Source: Kordia jejudonensis (lineage in GTDB: Bacteria > Bacteroidota > Bacteroidia > Flavobacteriales > Flavobacteriaceae). From it: a stretch of 64,000 bases of DNA. A model generated the notes under the pieces. It searched no databases. It was given only the letters and a program-made list of their open reading frames with translations, and had not been told where the DNA came from. Location: positions 62,001 to 126,000 of the forward strand of contig NZ_LBMG01000009.1 in NCBI RefSeq assembly GCF_001005315.1, read 5' to 3'. The translations under genes and the position numbers were made by a program. This document shows, piece after piece, positions 1 to 7,525 of this stretch. Position 1 is the first letter of the stretch. The number at the start of each line of letters is the position of its first letter.

Positions 1-613
1 AAGCTGTCACTTTTTCGTAATAGGTTTTTTTTAATGTGGAAACATCAACTGCAATTCCTTCTTCCGCTAGAGTTTTCGCTTCTTCGGTTACTTCAAATAA
101 TTCGTTTGTATATGTCCAAAGTCCGTCAATTGCTTCTTGCATTTTTGCATGACTTTCTTCTGTTCCATCGCCTAAACGTTTTATCCAATCGCCTGTAAAA
201 CGTACATGATACGATACTTCCTTGATTGACTTCTTTGCAATTGCACTTAGTGTTAGGTCTTGGCTGAATTGTAATTTTTCAAGTAATAGTAAGTGATATA
301 CATCAAATAGATATTGTCTAGCTAGTGTATATGCAAAGTCGCGATTTGGCTGTTCTACTAGTAAAACATTTTTGTATTCGCGCTCGAAACGTAAGAAAGC
401 TATGCTGTCTTCTGTGGCATCTTCTCCTTTGATGTCTGCCGCGTATTGAAAGTAACTACGTGTTTGTCCAAATAAATCTAAGGAAATATTTGTACACGCA
501 ATGTCCGTTTCCAAGCTTGGTCCGTGACCACATAGCTCTCCTAAGCGCTGACCTGCTATTAAACAGTTGTCTGCTAGCTCAAGTATATAGTTGTATAGGT
601 TTGTTTTTTTCAT
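1..613 (-). CDS. paaC: 1,2-phenylacetyl-CoA epoxidase subunit PaaC (3' end outside window)
   Basis: Structural, non-catalytic partner of PaaA in the multicomponent epoxidase that converts phenylacetyl-CoA to the 1,2-epoxide in aerobic phenylacetate degradation. About 204 codons are visible from ATG at 613; the C-terminus runs off the window start. The frame is open throughout and begins MKKTNLYNYILELADNCLIA, with the ferritin-like helical stretch EQPNRDFAYTLARQYLFD near residue 85, as expected for PaaC. It is the last visible gene of paaE-A-B-C, 149 nt downstream of paaB, the gap being filled by hairpin repeats. It ends at the window edge, not by a mutation. The identification rests on family pattern plus context and is firm. 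Confidence 0.93.
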   Translation of the reverse strand, partial: MKKTNLYNYILELADNCLIAGQRLGELCGHGPSLETDIACTNISLDLFGQTRSYFQYAADIKGEDATEDSIAFLRFEREYKNVLLVEQPNRDFAYTLARQYLFDVYHLLLLEKLQFSQDLTLSAIAKKSIKEVSYHVRFTGDWIKRLGDGTEESHAKMQEAIDGLWTYTNELFEVTEEAKTLAEEGIAVDVSTLKKTYYEKVTA

Positions 614-762
614 ATTTATTTCCCGTGAAAACGGGAATCTTTTTGTTGTTAAACTTTAGAGTACATTTCGACTCGTTCAGTGCACGAATGTAGATTCCTG
701 CCGCCGCAGGAATGACAAAGTGAATATTGAGATTCCCACTTTCGCGGGAATAGCGCAAAGCG
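614..762. repeat. Palindromic repeats in the paaB-paaC gap
   Basis: Three short hairpins lie between paaB and paaC: 620-637 (TTCCCGT / ACGGGAA), 694-713 (ATTCCTGCCGCCGCAGGAAT, a near-perfect palindrome followed by GACA) and 732-751 (ATTCCCACTTTCGCGGGAAT), plus a small AGCGC-AAA-GCGCT stem at 752-764. The ATTCCTGCnnnnGCAGGAAT unit recurs at 1151-1170 and 2402-2421. They resemble REP-type dispersed palindromes; whether they end, process or stabilise the operon mRNA is unknown. Confidence 0.7.
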
Positions 763-1047
763 CTACATATGCTTTATCTCATCTGGTAACGTGTAAAACG
801 TTGGATGGCGATAGACTTTGTCTTGTGCTGGTTCAAATAATTCGCCGTTGTTTTCAGGATTTGAAGCCGTAATGTTTTTTGATTCTACCACCCAAATACT
901 GACACCTTCGCTTCTGCGCGTATATACGTCTCTCGCATTTTCCAATGCCATATCTGCATCTGCTGCATGTAAACTTCCAAAGTGTCTGTGTTCTAATCCG
1001 TTTTTACTTCTTACGAATATTTCCCAAAGAGGCCATTTTTTTTCCAT
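763..1047 (-). CDS. paaB: 1,2-phenylacetyl-CoA epoxidase subunit PaaB
   Basis: Small subunit of the phenylacetyl-CoA epoxidase, 94 aa, the usual PaaB size. The N-terminus reads MEKKWPLWEIFVRSKNGLEH and is followed by RHFGSLHAADADMALENARD, the characteristic PaaB pattern in which a 'WEIFVR..G..H.H.GS.HA.D.E.AL..ARD' core is conserved. PaaB is thought to bridge PaaAC heterodimers and is required for activity. Transcribed with paaE, paaA and paaC on the minus strand; gaps on both sides (134 nt to paaA, 149 nt to paaC) are occupied by hairpin repeats rather than genes. The start is the only ATG giving a full-length PaaB. Confidence 0.95.
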   Translation of the reverse strand: MEKKWPLWEIFVRSKNGLEHRHFGSLHAADADMALENARDVYTRRSEGVSIWVVESKNITASNPENNGELFEPAQDKVYRHPTFYTLPDEIKHM

Positions 1048-1181
1048 ATTTATTGCCCACGAAAGTGGGTGTCTTTTTAGTTAGTATTCTAATTTTTAAC
1101 ATCTGTTTGTGTCTCGACTGCGCTCGACATGACAAAGTAACAATAATGAGGTTCCTGCGAAGGCAGGAACAATAAAAAAAG
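1048..1181. repeat. Palindromic repeats in the paaA-paaB gap
   Basis: Contains the hairpin CCCACGAAAGTGGG (1056-1069), one copy of TCTCGACTGCGCTCGA (1112-1127, followed by CATGACA) and the hairpin GTTCCTGCGAAGGCAGGAAC (1151-1170). The 16-mer TCTCGACTGCGCTCGA recurs at 2184, 2294, 30510, 30813, 50160 and 59535, so this is a dispersed family and not an operon-specific signal. Confidence 0.72.
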
Positions 1182-2144
1182 TTATACAGCTTTCGCTGGG
1201 TTTTCTTTTTTGTTTTGTTGCTTTTCAGCGTATGCCATCGCTGCATCACGAACCCAAGTTCCTTTTTCCCATGCACCAACTCTAGCATTCATACGTTCTT
1301 TGTTGCATGGTCCATGACCTTTGACTACTTGCCAAAATTCATCCCAATTGATTTCTCCAAAGTCGTAATGCCCTGTTTCTTCATTCCATTTTAAGTCTGG
1401 ATCTGGAACTGTTAGTCCTAAGATGTCTGCTTGTGGCACCGTTTGATCTATGAATTGCTGACGTAATTCGTCGTTTGTTTTACGTTTTAGCTTCCATTTC
1501 ATGGATTGTTCTGTGTGAACAGATTCTGCATCCACTGGACCAAGCATCATCAATGATGGCCACCACCAGCGGTTTAGTGCATCTTGCGCCATTTGTTTTT
1601 GTGCTTCCGTTCCGTTACAAAGTGTCATCATGATTTCAAATCCTTGACGTTGGTGGAAACTTTCTTCTTTACATACACGAATCATAGCTCTTGCATATGG
1701 TCCGTACGAAGTGTTGCATAATGGTACTTGATTGATGATTGCCGCGCCATCTACCAACCAACCAATTGCGCCCATATCTGCCCAAGTTACTGTAGGATAG
1801 TTAAAGATACTAGAGTATTTTGCTTTGCCAGAGTGTAATTGTTCGTATAGTTCGTCGCGAGAGATTCCTAAGGTTTCACATGCGCTGTACAGGTATAATC
1901 CGTGACCAGCTTCGTCTTGTACTTTTGCCAATAAGGCAACTTTTCTTCGTAGTGAAGGCGCTCTGGTAATCCAGTTTCCTTCGGGTAACATTCCTACGAT
2001 TTCGGAGTGTGCGTGCTGTGATATTTGTCTGATGTGTGTTTTCCTGTATTTTTCAGGCATCCAATCTTTTGGTTCAATCTTTTCATCATTTGCAATGCGT
2101 TGCTCAAAGATTTCTTCTAGGTTTTTTAATTGTGCGTCACTCAT
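1182..2144 (-). CDS. paaA: 1,2-phenylacetyl-CoA epoxidase catalytic subunit PaaA
   Basis: Catalytic alpha subunit of the ring-1,2-phenylacetyl-CoA epoxidase, 320 aa, the family length. It is a ferritin-like di-iron protein that uses electrons from PaaE and O2. Visible family stretches are [20 protein letters not shown] near residue 45, [20 protein letters not shown] near residue 75 (the D/E-x-x-H type di-iron ligand helix) and [18 protein letters not shown] near residue 160 (second E-x-x-H ligand helix). It lies between paaE and paaB on the minus strand. The C-terminal tail is lysine-rich and may be variable. Start chosen at the ATG preceding [16 protein letters not shown]. Confidence 0.96.
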   Translation of the reverse strand: MSDAQLKNLEEIFEQRIANDEKIEPKDWMPEKYRKTHIRQISQHAHSEIVGMLPEGNWITRAPSLRRKVALLAKVQDEAGHGLYLYSACETLGISRDELYEQLHSGKAKYSSIFNYPTVTWADMGAIGWLVDGAAIINQVPLCNTSYGPYARAMIRVCKEESFHQRQGFEIMMTLCNGTEAQKQMAQDALNRWWWPSLMMLGPVDAESVHTEQSMKWKLKRKTNDELRQQFIDQTVPQADILGLTVPDPDLKWNEETGHYDFGEINWDEFWQVVKGHGPCNKERMNARVGAWEKGTWVRDAAMAYAEKQQNKKENPAKAV

Positions 2145-2479
2145 AGTTATGAATTTTTAATTGCATTTGTAATCTGAAGTATATCTCGACTGCGCTCGAT
2201 ATGACATTTTTGATTACTTTTTCTTTTATTTTCTTTTTCTTTTTTTTTCAATATTCACTTAAAGCATTTACAACAGCTTATTTTTATAAAGCATCTCGAC
2301 TGCGCTCGATGTGACATTTTTTTATTTTAGTAAGGCTCCTGATTTCTCGGGAACTTCCGCGTTAAGGATTGAGGTTTTGTTGGAGCTCTTTTGAGAAATG
2401 GATTCCTGCCTACGCAGGAATGACAGTTTTCAAAAAGCGACTACCGAAAGCCTGACCCTTGGGTAACGCCCAAAATATA
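2145..2479. repeat. Repeat-filled 335-nt gap between paaE and paaA
   Basis: No gene is seen. The gap holds two copies of TCTCGACTGCGCTCGA (2184-2199 and 2294-2309, each followed by an A/G-TGACA tail and then T-rich DNA) and the hairpin ATTCCTGCCTACGCAGGAAT (2402-2421, followed by GACAG). Polypyrimidine T-tracts lie around 2216-2250. The two 16-mers sit 110 nt apart, so the block may have grown by insertion of several REP-like units. Confidence 0.7.
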
Positions 2480-3553
2480 CTACACATCAAAGTCTACGAC
2501 GACTTTTTCCGTGGTTGGAACGGCTTGACACGATAGTACCAATCCGCTCGCGAGTTCTTCTTCAACTAGAGCATAGTTGATTTTCATTTCTACAGAACCT
2601 TCGATAACTCTGCATTTACAAGTGCTACAAACGCCGCCTTTACAAGCAAATGGCAGATCGGCTCCTGCGGCTAATGCGCCGTCTAAGATGTTGTCATATT
2701 CGTCTTCCATGATGAAATGAAATTCTTTTCCACCATCGACGATTGTAACGTCAGTTCCATCTACTTTTTGTTCTAATATTTCGGCAATGTGAGCATTTGA
2801 TGCTTTTTTATCGCCTGAAAAGAATAGTTCGTAATGAATATTTTCTTTTGGTAATCCTGCGGCTTCAAGTTCGTCTCGGATGAGAAATATCATTTCCTCG
2901 GGTCCGCAAATAAAACAATCGGCCGTATCATTGATGTCTATGAACGTTTTTGTGAGTGTTTGAATTTTCTCTGCGGTAAATCGCCCGTTTAAAAATTCGA
3001 TATCACGTTGTTCTTTTGTTAAGAAATAGAAAATATTGAAACGCTGTAAGTATTTGTTTTTCAGTTGTTCTATCTCTTCTTTAAAGATAATAGATTTTAC
3101 CGTACGATTCAAGTAGAAGAGCTTAAAGGTGCTTTCTGGCTCTAGTTCTAGATGTGTTTTTATGATAGACAGCATTGGCGTAATTCCGCTTCCTGCGGCA
3201 AAAGCAATGTAGTTTTTCTTTTTATTTGGATCTACTTCTACGAAGAAATTACCTGCTGGTGCCATGAGTTCAAGCGTATCGCCTGCTGTTAGCTCAGTGT
3301 TTGCGTAGGTTGAAAATATTCCTCCTGGAATTTGTTTTACAGCAACTTTCCATTGGTTGTCAACTGGACTCGAACATAATGAGTATGATCTGCGAATGTC
3401 TTCATCGTTGATTATTTTCCGTAGCGTTAGGTATTGTCCTTGCGTGTATTTGAATTCTTCCTGAAGATTTTCAGGAATGTTGAATGTAATTACAGTACAA
3501 TCAGATGTGTCTTTGTATACGTCTGATACTTCAATTTCATGAAATTTTGCCAT
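2480..3553 (-). CDS. paaE: 1,2-phenylacetyl-CoA epoxidase reductase subunit PaaE (PaaK)
   Basis: NAD(P)H-dependent reductase that feeds electrons to the PaaABC oxygenase; 357 aa, the family length. Domain order as read: FAD-binding domain (about 1-100, with the flavin motif RRSYSLCSSP near 54), NAD(P)-binding domain (about 105-230, AFAAGSGITPMLSIIKTHLE, later CGPEEMI), then a C-terminal plant-type [2Fe-2S] domain (about 265-357) with CKGGVCSTCKCRV and a last cysteine in LSCQA. First gene of the operon. The start ATG at 3553 lies about 20 nt after a strong TAnnTTTG promoter box overlapped by a palindrome (3574-3604). Confidence 0.96.
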   Translation of the reverse strand: MAKFHEIEVSDVYKDTSDCTVITFNIPENLQEEFKYTQGQYLTLRKIINDEDIRRSYSLCSSPVDNQWKVAVKQIPGGIFSTYANTELTAGDTLELMAPAGNFFVEVDPNKKKNYIAFAAGSGITPMLSIIKTHLELEPESTFKLFYLNRTVKSIIFKEEIEQLKNKYLQRFNIFYFLTKEQRDIEFLNGRFTAEKIQTLTKTFIDINDTADCFICGPEEMIFLIRDELEAAGLPKENIHYELFFSGDKKASNAHIAEILEQKVDGTDVTIVDGGKEFHFIMEDEYDNILDGALAAGADLPFACKGGVCSTCKCRVIEGSVEMKINYALVEEELASGLVLSCQAVPTTEKVVVDFDV

Positions 3554-3573
3554 GTACGTTTTCGTTGTTTATA

Positions 3574-3604
3574 CAAAACTAACAATTGTTAGTTTGACTT
3601 GCAA
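3574..3604 (-). promoter_or_regulatory. paa operon promoter with overlapping 20-bp operator palindrome
   Basis: On the minus strand a TTG (3604-3602) is followed 20 nt later by TAGTTTTG (3581-3574), matching the Bacteroidetes TTG / TAnnTTTG promoter. The perfect 20-bp palindrome AAACTAACAATTGTTAGTTT at 3576-3595 overlaps the -7 box. That is the classic arrangement for a repressor. The TetR protein encoded at 3984-4556, just upstream, is the obvious candidate, but no binding is shown here. Confidence 0.75.
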
Positions 3605-3646
3605 CTAAATTTTTGTTAAATAGTATGCATCAACGCATTAGAATAT

Positions 3647-3674
3647 AAAAGGACGCTCAATATGGCGTCCTTTT
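3647..3674 (-). terminator. Terminator between peptide gene and paaE
   Basis: Perfect 10-bp stem AAAAGGACGC / GCGTCCTTTT with an 8-nt loop. Read on the minus strand it follows the precursor gene at 3702-3878 and precedes the paa promoter, isolating the two units. Confidence 0.75.
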
Positions 3675-3701
3675 GTAGTTTGGGTATTGTTTTTAAAATA
3701 G

Positions 3702-3878
3702 TTAACACGTCCGATCACACGTTTCATTACATGTAGCTCCAAAGCATGTGAGACATGTTTCTTCTTGTATGCACGAGTTACTTCCTGGTGGCACTGGCGG
3801 ATTTCCTGCTACAACTGCATTTAGATTTGAGACTGTAAATTTTTTAAATCTCAAATCATTCATAGTTTTTCTTTTCAT
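3702..3878 (-). CDS. Cys-rich lanthipeptide-type precursor peptide (P1)
   Basis: 58-aa peptide. It starts MKRKTMNDLRFKKFTVSNLN, a divergent form of the leader seen in the other small genes here (basic start, L-x-x-K-K, hydrophobic-x-V/I-S-x-L), followed by AVVAG and a core of about 33 residues. The core has six cysteines (36, 42, 45, 50, 54, 58) with several Thr/Ser, so dehydration and thioether or disulfide formation are both possible. In Bacteroidetes such leaders are known from class I lanthipeptide precursors. No LanB/LanC or transporter is nearby. It has its own terminator at 3647-3674. Too short for a reliable function call; coding is supported by the family resemblance and clean termination. 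Confidence 0.72.
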   Translation of the reverse strand: MKRKTMNDLRFKKFTVSNLNAVVAGNPPVPPGSNSCIQEETCLTCFGATCNETCDRTC

Positions 3879-3983
3879 TGGGATTGATTTAAAAAATTAA
3901 TTGAAGCAAATCTATGTGAGATATTTCATATTAAAATATGGTTTTTCTGTATTTTTTTTAGTGTTAAACTTTAATGAACCTTT

Positions 3984-4556
3984 TTATTGTGCGATTCCTT
4001 TGAGTAATACTTTGCTTAATTCTTGGCGTAAATCTTCTTGCTGAATGGCTTCTTTTTTGGGCAACCAAAGATATAGTGAACGCAATGTAGATAGTATGGA
4101 AAACAAGATGATTTCTAGGTTTACGTCTTTTAGTTCTCCTACTTCGATTCCTTTTTTGAGGATTTGACGAAAGCTTTCTTCATAGTTTCTGCGTAATGTA
4201 AGATAGTAATCAAGTTGTCCTTCAAGATGCATCCAATCGTTGTTCATGGTTGCCATTTTAGAAGGGTTTTTTACTGTAATTTTAACATGTAATTTGATGA
4301 TTTGCTCCAGTTTTTGAATGCTATTGGTATTTTTATCGGCAACAATTTCGTCCATTCCTGCTGTAAATTCTTCTCCAATTTTAATAATGATATCTGAAAG
4401 TATTTCTTGTTTTGATTGAATGTGATTGTATAAGCTTGCCGCTTTTACACCAACTGCTTGCGCAATGTCGCGCATGGTAACCGCGCTATACCCTTTTTTT
4501 TTGAAAAGCATTTCGGCAATACGTACTATTTCTTCTTTACGAGTTTCTATTTTCAT
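3984..4556 (-). CDS. TetR/AcrR family transcriptional regulator
   Basis: 190 aa. The N-terminal TetR HTH is clear at about residues 8-55: RIAEMLFKKKGYSAVTMRDI then AQAVGVKAASLYNHIQSKQE. The remainder is a helical ligand-binding domain rich in hydrophobics, with no recognisable ligand signature. It lies 430 nt upstream of paaE on the same strand, with a precursor peptide gene between, and the paa promoter carries a perfect 20-bp palindrome; I infer that it represses paa and responds to an aromatic acyl-CoA, as TetR-type PaaR proteins do in other bacteria. Its own 5' side abuts a dispersed 310-bp repeat, so its promoter lies within or next to that repeat. Confidence 0.88.
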   Translation of the reverse strand: MKIETRKEEIVRIAEMLFKKKGYSAVTMRDIAQAVGVKAASLYNHIQSKQEILSDIIIKIGEEFTAGMDEIVADKNTNSIQKLEQIIKLHVKITVKNPSKMATMNNDWMHLEGQLDYYLTLRRNYEESFRQILKKGIEVGELKDVNLEIILFSILSTLRSLYLWLPKKEAIQQEDLRQELSKVLLKGIAQ

Positions 4557-4561
4557 TCCTG

Positions 4562-4876
4562 TAACTTTTTACTATATAACGTGAGTTTGATATTAGTGAT
4601 TCTATTCATATTTGTAATTGAGTTTAGAAACTCCTTACTAAAAACCACATTTTCTATGTCTTATTTTCATTTTCTTTGCTTTCCCAAAGAAAAGAAACAA
4701 AAGAAAGGGAACTTTTCCAGAGGTATTTTTAGTTTTTCTTTGGAGGAAAAACTAAAACCGCATGAATTTCCCTAAATTTTTTCCAAGGCTTCAAAAATTT
4801 TTAACGGAAAATCCCTGCTATACTTCGGAAAAGAAAAGTATAGAACTAAATTTTTTACTTCGTCGAACCCAGGTTA
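4562..4876 (+). repeat. Dispersed ~310-bp repeat, copy 1
   Basis: This block is about 90% identical (by eye) to the reverse complement of 54559-54868. It accounts for most of the 393-nt gap between the TetR gene and the next small gene. Internal inverted repeats include a TTTTAGTTTTTC / GGAAAAACTAAAA stem (about 4727-4756) and TATACTT / AAGTATA (4819-4842). A 105-codon frame crosses it, but it starts inside the TetR gene antisense and is not maintained in copy 2, so I treat the block as non-coding. Confidence 0.85.
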
Positions 4877-4949
4877 TATAAGGTTTTACCATAACTACAT
4901 TCGTTCATTTTTTATTAATTTAATTAAGTAAACCAACATAAATTATATC

Positions 4950-5092
4950 ATGAAAAAAAGAATTTGAAAACGCTAAAGTTAAACAAAAAGTCGATTTCCA
5001 AAATGGAAACAATTCAAGTTAAAGGAGGATATACTAATCGTTGTACGAGTCCATTAACACGTATGGGAACTTCATATTGCTACTGCCTGTAA
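4950..5092 (+). pseudogene. Frameshifted lanthipeptide-type precursor (P2)
   Basis: From the ATG at 4950 the frame closes after five codons (MKKRI, stop). The other frame entering at 4952 reads KNLKTLKLNKKSISKMETIQ, then VKGG and the core YTNRCTSPLTRMGTSYCYCL, stopping at 5090-5092. The leader matches the sister genes exactly if the A-run at 4953-4959 had eight As instead of seven. So this is a one-base deletion in a homopolymer: a decayed gene, a phase-variable or slippage-decoded gene, or a sequencing error. A TTG at 4964 is the only other in-frame start and would delete the leader N-terminus. It is followed by a strong terminator. Confidence 0.75.
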
Positions 5093-5098
5093 GTTTTA

Positions 5099-5128
5099 AA
5101 GCGAGTTTCGACTCGCTCTTGTTTTTTA
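5099..5128 (+). terminator. Rho-independent terminator after P2
   Basis: AGCGAGT / ACTCGCT stem (5100-5117) capped by a TTCG tetraloop, then CTTGTTTTTTATT. It immediately follows the P2 stop, which supports P2 having been a transcribed gene. Confidence 0.8.
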
Positions 5129-5219
5129 TTCTTTTTTTACGAAGATATGCATAAAATTTTTCGATTGTATTTTACATCGTTTTTTCTTCCTTTTTTGGTA
5201 ATTTTACAAAAATTACTTC

Positions 5220-6965
5220 ATGAATCAGCATATTGAAACCAATCCTTTGTTGGATAGACTTCCGCAACATTTACAACAATACATAAAGCCGCAAAATTAC
5301 GAGGAGTATACACCTATTAATCAGGCAGTTTGGCGCTATGTGATGCGAAAGAGTGTTTCGTATTTGAGTACGGTAGCGCATGATTCTTATTTAGACGGAT
5401 TGCAAAAGACAGGAATTTCCATTGACGATATTCCGAGTATGTATGGCATGAATCGGATTTTAAAAGAAATCGGTTGGGCAGCCGTTGCCGTTGACGGTTT
5501 TATTCCGCCAAATGCATTTATGGAGTTTCAAGCGTATAAAGTGTTGGTAATTGCAAGCGATATTCGCCAATTAGAACATATTTCATATACGCCAGCTCCT
5601 GATATTATTCATGAAGCGGCAGGACATGCGCCTATTATCGCCAATCCTGATTATGCAGAATATTTACGTCGTTTTGGAGAAATTGGAGCAAAAGCAATTT
5701 TGTCGGCTCATGATAATGATATGTATGAAGCGGTTCGAAGACTTTCTATTTTGAAAGAAGCACCAAATAGCACTGAAGCTGAAATTGAAGCCGCAGAAAA
5801 TCGCGTTAATGAGTTGCAAGACAAGAAAGTTGAATTGTCCGAAATGGCCATGATTCGAAATTTACATTGGTGGACCGTTGAATACGGTTTGATTGGCGAT
5901 GTAACTGATCCAAAAATTTACGGTGCTGGACTACTTTCTTCTATTGGCGAAAGTAAATGGTGCATGACGGATGAAGTGAAAAAGATTCCGTATTCGGTTG
6001 ATGCCGCGTATCAAGAGTTTGATATTACCAAACCGCAACCACAGTTGTATGTAACCCCCGATTTTTCATATTTGATGCAGGTTTTGGAAGAGTTTACAAA
6101 TACGATGGCGTTGCGAAAAGGTGGTTTTAGAGGATTGCGAAAGTTGATTGCATCTAAAAAAATCGGAACTATTGAATTGAGTACTGGCTTGCAAGTTTCT
6201 GGTGTGTTTACAGAGATGATTACCAATGAAGATAATGAAGTTGTCTTTTTTAGAACGGAAGGACCAACGGCTTTATCTAACAGAGAGAAAGAATTGATTG
6301 GACACGGCGTATTGACACATCCACATGGGTTTAGTTCTCCGTTAGGAAAACTGAAAGGCATTAATTTGGCGATTGAAGATATGAGTCCACGCGATTTGAA
6401 AGCCTATAATTTTTACGATGGTGAACGCATTGCTTTTGAGTATGAAAGTGGCATTAAAGTGGAAGGACTGAATGTAACAGGAATTCGAAATATTTATGGA
6501 AAGTTGATTTTGATTCAATTTACAGATTGTACCGTAATATACAAAGATCGTATACTATTTAAACCTGAATATGGCACATTTGATTTGGCATTGGGAAAAA
6601 AGGTGGTTTCCGCTTATGCTGGCGCGGCAGATTATAATTCGTTTGATGCGTTACATTTTAAATCAGAGACATTGACAGTGAAAATAGAAACCTCTAAAGA
6701 AGATCAAGATTTGGAAGCCTTGTATGCTAAAGTTCGTGATTTTAGAACTGGAAAAGATACAGCATTCACACTTGCATCTGTTTTTGAGAAACTTACCAAA
6801 CAGCATACAAACGATTGGTTGTTGTTGATAGAATTGTACGAATTGACCAACAATCAAGTTGATTTACAACAACAAATTTTACAGCGTTTACAGGCGATTC
6901 AAACACAACGTCCAGAAGTTGCACAGTTGATTACAGATGGAATTGATTTGGTTGATAAAATCTAA
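5220..6965 (+). CDS. Aromatic amino acid hydroxylase (phenylalanine 4-hydroxylase type), long form
   Basis: Pterin-dependent non-haem iron hydroxylase, most likely converting phenylalanine to tyrosine. The iron ligands are visible: H131 and H136 in PDIIHEAAGHAPIIANPDY and E221 in LHWWTVEYGLIGD. The catalytic core occupies about residues 25-310. Typical bacterial enzymes are near 280 aa; this one has 581, with a C-terminal extension of about 270 residues (from roughly GFRGLRKLIASKKIGTIEL onward) lacking any motif I recognise. Long forms like this occur in Bacteroidetes. The gene stands alone on the plus strand near the paa operon, so both steps of aromatic catabolism are close, though phenylalanine hydroxylation does not itself yield phenylacetate. 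Confidence 0.92.
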   Translation: MNQHIETNPLLDRLPQHLQQYIKPQNYEEYTPINQAVWRYVMRKSVSYLSTVAHDSYLDGLQKTGISIDDIPSMYGMNRILKEIGWAAVAVDGFIPPNAFMEFQAYKVLVIASDIRQLEHISYTPAPDIIHEAAGHAPIIANPDYAEYLRRFGEIGAKAILSAHDNDMYEAVRRLSILKEAPNSTEAEIEAAENRVNELQDKKVELSEMAMIRNLHWWTVEYGLIGDVTDPKIYGAGLLSSIGESKWCMTDEVKKIPYSVDAAYQEFDITKPQPQLYVTPDFSYLMQVLEEFTNTMALRKGGFRGLRKLIASKKIGTIELSTGLQVSGVFTEMITNEDNEVVFFRTEGPTALSNREKELIGHGVLTHPHGFSSPLGKLKGINLAIEDMSPRDLKAYNFYDGERIAFEYESGIKVEGLNVTGIRNIYGKLILIQFTDCTVIYKDRILFKPEYGTFDLALGKKVVSAYAGAADYNSFDALHFKSETLTVKIETSKEDQDLEALYAKVRDFRTGKDTAFTLASVFEKLTKQHTNDWLLLIELYELTNNQVDLQQQILQRLQAIQTQRPEVAQLITDGIDLVDKI

Positions 6966-6971
6966 AAAATT

Positions 6972-7157
6972 TTATTCCTTCAACTTTCTCTTTTTGTTGT
7001 ACTGAATTACTGAGATAATTCCGGAGATGATTATGATTGCAAAACCGCCAATGAATATTTGCATTCCATATGGCCAATGCTGAATTTTGAATAGATATCC
7101 AATTATAAACATAAACATTCCCAAATAATATAAAACGGTGGTAAATTTTAGTTTCAT
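6972..7157 (-). CDS. Small two-TM membrane protein, GldL N-terminus-like
   Basis: 61 aa: MKLKFTTVLYYLGMFMFIIG, then YLFKIQHWPYG and IFIGGFAIIIISGIISVIQY, ending in a basic tail NKKRKLKE. Two hydrophobic segments (about 6-22 and 32-52) are joined by the F-K-I-x-H-W-P/x-G turn that also occurs at the same place in the gliding-motility/T9SS motor protein GldL. It is far too short to be GldL, which has about 200 residues, and is better viewed as one of the stand-alone mini-proteins of this type common in Flavobacteriia. Convergent with the hydroxylase gene, with only 6 nt between stops. Confidence 0.7.
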   Translation of the reverse strand: MKLKFTTVLYYLGMFMFIIGYLFKIQHWPYGMQIFIGGFAIIIISGIISVIQYNKKRKLKE

Positions 7158-7183
7158 ATGCTAAATATACATCCTTTTTATAC

Positions 7184-7211
7184 AAAAAAAAGCAATCTGA
7201 AGATTGCTTTT
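7184..7211 (-). terminator. Terminator of precursor P3
   Basis: AAAAGCAATCT / AGATTGCTTTT stem (7188-7211) with a very short loop, followed on the minus strand by a T-run (AAAAAAA at 7184-7190). Sits 24 nt after the P3 stop. Confidence 0.78.
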
Positions 7212-7234
7212 AATTTACTGTTTCTGATTATGCT

Positions 7235-7402
7235 TTAGTGTGCACAGCAGTCCGAATATGGAAGACTCATCCATTCTCTTTCTTTTCCTGCTGGATGACT
7301 TGCATGCCAAGTGTCTAACCAACCTCCATTAATGGTAAGTGTGTTGAACCTTGAAATCGATCTTTTACTTAGCGACAAACTTTTTACATTTCTTTTTTTC
7401 AT
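7235..7402 (-). CDS. Lanthipeptide-type precursor peptide (P3)
   Basis: 55 aa. Leader MKKRNVKSLSLSKRSISRFN then TLTINGG, a canonical double-glycine end, then the core WLDTWHASHPAGKEREWM and SLPYSDCCAH. The leader follows the family pattern (KKR-x-x-K-x-L-x-L-x-K-K/R-S-I-S). The core is unlike its sisters: Trp/His-rich with a single adjacent Cys pair near the C-terminus and few Ser/Thr. Own terminator at 7184-7211. A 42-nt element about 50 nt upstream of the start is shared with P5 (8206-8248). No modifying enzyme adjacent. Confidence 0.78.
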   Translation of the reverse strand: MKKRNVKSLSLSKRSISRFNTLTINGGWLDTWHASHPAGKEREWMSLPYSDCCAH

Positions 7403-7453
7403 AGTATAAAATTTTTATGATTATACATAGTAGTTATCATACTAAAGAAATGT

Positions 7454-7495
7454 TACCCATCATTTTAAGTAAGAAAATTAAATCAATCTTCATTT
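7454..7495 (-). promoter_or_regulatory. Conserved element upstream of P3 (copy in front of P5)
   Basis: Starts TACCCATCATTT and continues AAGTAAGAAAA, ending TTCATTT. The same words, in the same order, occur at 8206-8248 upstream of P5. Distances to the respective start codons are 52 and 50 nt, and both are in the same orientation. Either a shared regulatory site or the footprint of a gene duplication. Confidence 0.55.
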
Positions 7496-7525
7496 CATCG
7501 TAAGCTGAAACAATTTCTTGATTTG

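Noticed and set aside
4458-4775. 105-codon plus-strand ORF
   Set aside because: Starts antisense inside the TetR gene and runs into the dispersed repeat; the other copy of the repeat does not keep the frame.
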